Part shown: positions 62,170 through 64,000 of the stretch, piece by piece | Layout of the letters: every line of letters begins with the position of its first letter | Position numbering within the stretch: the first letter of the stretch is position 1 | Source of the DNA: Aurelia coerulea | Lineage: Eukaryota; Cnidaria; Scyphozoa; Semaeostomeae; Ulmaridae | Length of the DNA stretch: 64,000 bases | NCBI GenBank assembly: GCA_039566865.1 | Contig: CM076948.1 | Coordinates: forward strand, 24,005,001 to 24,069,000 | Direction: 5' to 3' | The notes under the pieces: generated by a model | What the model was told of the DNA's origin: nothing | Database searches by the model: none | The model's input: only the letters and a program-made list of their open reading frames with translations | Position numbers and translations under genes: made by a program

Positions 62170-64000
62170 AGTGAATCAACGGAGCTAAGTAGAGGCAATC
62201 TATAATTAGGACAAAGAAAACTCCTATGCTCGTTATTGTTCCTCTTGCTAAACAATATCCACGAACGTCTCGAAATCATCGAATACAATAGGCTAATAAT
62301 AGAATACCCAGACGCCTTCCGCGCGTGGCTTTTATCTCCGTTGATTTCACTTGTGACTGAAGATGTTTGATGCATATTGTGAGCGCATGCGCATAATGAT
62401 GTCATTGGTTTTCACCTTTTTATTCGTCGTAAAATCAGCAAATTGTGCCCCCGTCAATCTGATGCGCCCTTTTTAACATTAGTCATTTTGCTTTGATATG
62501 TAACTCAATGGTGACGGGGTAATGCTCATTCAACTCAAACTAAACGTTCGTTTGGCTTGCTTAGAACGGAAGAATGCTGAACCGAGTTTGCTGGATCCAC
62601 GCGTTGATGTTCCGCAGTATCAAATCCATACAGTGAGATGAGCTCTATGCTATTACAAAGTGCATCGAGATAACCAGAGAGCTTCGCGTGCGTTTTTAAA
62701 TTCACTATGTCATACCATTTAATCCAGAGATAGCGTTTGGGCTGTTCTTCCGAAAACCATCCAACTCGAAAAATGGCGGCGGCAAAGAGAAAATGCACAC
62801 TGGATTTCTTGGACGAACATAAAATTATTGGCATGATAAAATCAACCTCGTCATTCTAGCCATTATGATAAGATTTCGAGATGGTTCTTTGGAAAATAGA
62901 CCAAACCAGATTTTTATTGCCAAATACGACTCGCATAAACCCGACCAGAGGGCAGATTAACCTCCTACCTCAACTTCTGAGTGAGGGGCCCAAAAATGGC
63001 AAGAAAGACCACCTAAACGCTTTTCGCTATTTCTTTGCGTCTGGAGCGTGTGAGGGAATAACAATTTCAGAAGATGGTAGAAAATTTTTTAAGCCATTCA
63101 TGTTTTGACAGCCTCAAATTTGGTGTTGTGCCCTGCGTCACAGCTTGCTTTGCTTGTACTTGTCAAAAAAGGCAATTTTAGCTATTTTTTGAAACGAAAA
63201 TTAGCCAAGCTTAATTCAAAGCCATCTTTCTAACCTTTTACCTTTCCCTTACTTCTTAGCCTGCGTGCACACCCTAGGGGGGGGGGGTACTTGACTTTCA
63301 ACTGTAAATTGTACCGGGATGTGCACTCCAAGAAAAACGTTTTTCACCCGACTTTGGAATTTTTTACTCGAAATGATAGCCGGCTTTAGACAAAAACGGC
63401 AAAAAGTAGAATCCATCCAAAAAATAAACATTTTTCAAATAACGATGAAATCACGCTTTTGACAACCGGCTTTAGAAAAATTGCTTTCTTTTGATAGGCG
63501 TTTAAAAACAGGTGAAAGCAATACCCGGAGGAAAAGGAGTGCACATCCCGTAAGCAATATATATTATATACCCCTTCCCCCCGCCCCACAATGCGGACTC
63601 AATAGCTTTACAGACATGGAATTGAGTTTAATGGAAAATTGAGATTTCAGTCACTCCATTCGATTTCTGCAAACGTAGTTAGCCTGGTATTACAAAGAGT
63701 TGGCGACTGAATCAGCTATGTCTGTGAAAACTCTGTCAACAGTATTTTGCACGAAAATTAAGTTTTTACAATGGATGAACAATTTTGGCGGGCCAGTTAA
63801 ACAATAGAGTGTGTGTCTGTGGCACAGCATGGCACAGCAAGCATTCGTGTCAATTCATATGAACAAATAAAAAAACTCTGCATGACATCGAGCTATGTCA
63901 ACTGACAAGTTTTCTCCACTCACAAAGCATGCGAGAAAGTTTTTTTAAATGGACGATGCGATGGATTCGATTATTCATTGTGACTACTTGCATCGAAAGA

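Larger units (their letters stand above)
57371..64000. repeat. large inverted duplication, right arm (runs off window)
   Basis: Mirror of 51078-54664, starting ttcgagcgagaccacggaaa. Interrupted at about 59450-62577 by sequence missing from the left arm. Homology continues to the last base, where gcatcgaaaga mirrors 51078-51088, so the arm extends beyond the window. Confidence 0.93.

Overview
The window is nuclear DNA of an animal. It carries two multi-exon genes with GT-AG introns and a very dense load of short non-autonomous transposons and decayed LINEs. Codon-level resemblance to animal Cys-loop receptors and to the mRNA-decapping scaffold EDC4 is clear. The LINE C-terminal fragments have the style common in cnidarian and other marine-invertebrate genomes, so a marine invertebrate (possibly an anthozoan) is likely, but the species cannot be fixed from this sequence.

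Layout. (1) 2.6-15.2 kb, plus strand: an eight-exon gene for a 406-residue Cys-loop ligand-gated channel of the GABA-A/glycine-receptor type. All exon phases join, and the Cys loop, a PAR selectivity motif and four membrane segments are visible. (2) 15.2-19.6 kb: repeats and unassigned DNA, including an ORF split by a transposon. (3) 50.6-19.6 kb, minus strand: EDC4 (Ge-1/Hedls) in about 24 exons and about 1,270 residues, with an N-terminal WD40 region, an acidic/Ser-Thr linker, coiled coils and the conserved C-terminal helical domain. Only its first exon is uncertain. The introns are packed with elements, several ending within 8-30 bases of a splice site. (4) 51.1-64.0 kb: a large inverted duplication around a 2.7-kb spacer. 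Its right arm runs off the window and is interrupted by about 3.1 kb that holds a LINE with a 617-codon reverse transcriptase ORF.

The two genes are convergent (tail to tail, about 4.5 kb apart) and have no evident functional link: one is a membrane receptor, the other a cytoplasmic P-body scaffold. The mobile DNA is the unusual part of the window. It includes two MITE families with 9-bp target duplications (Mutator-like), one with 8-bp duplications (hAT-like), TTAA and TA families, a 2.8-kb fold-back in an EDC4 intron, and a TTAA MITE whose three copies all keep the same short ORF. Only the LINE RT ORF is long enough to look intact. No transposase gene, RNA gene or CRISPR array was recognised. 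All coordinates were derived by reading; splice sites rest on consensus, phase and family alignment from memory, with no transcript evidence.
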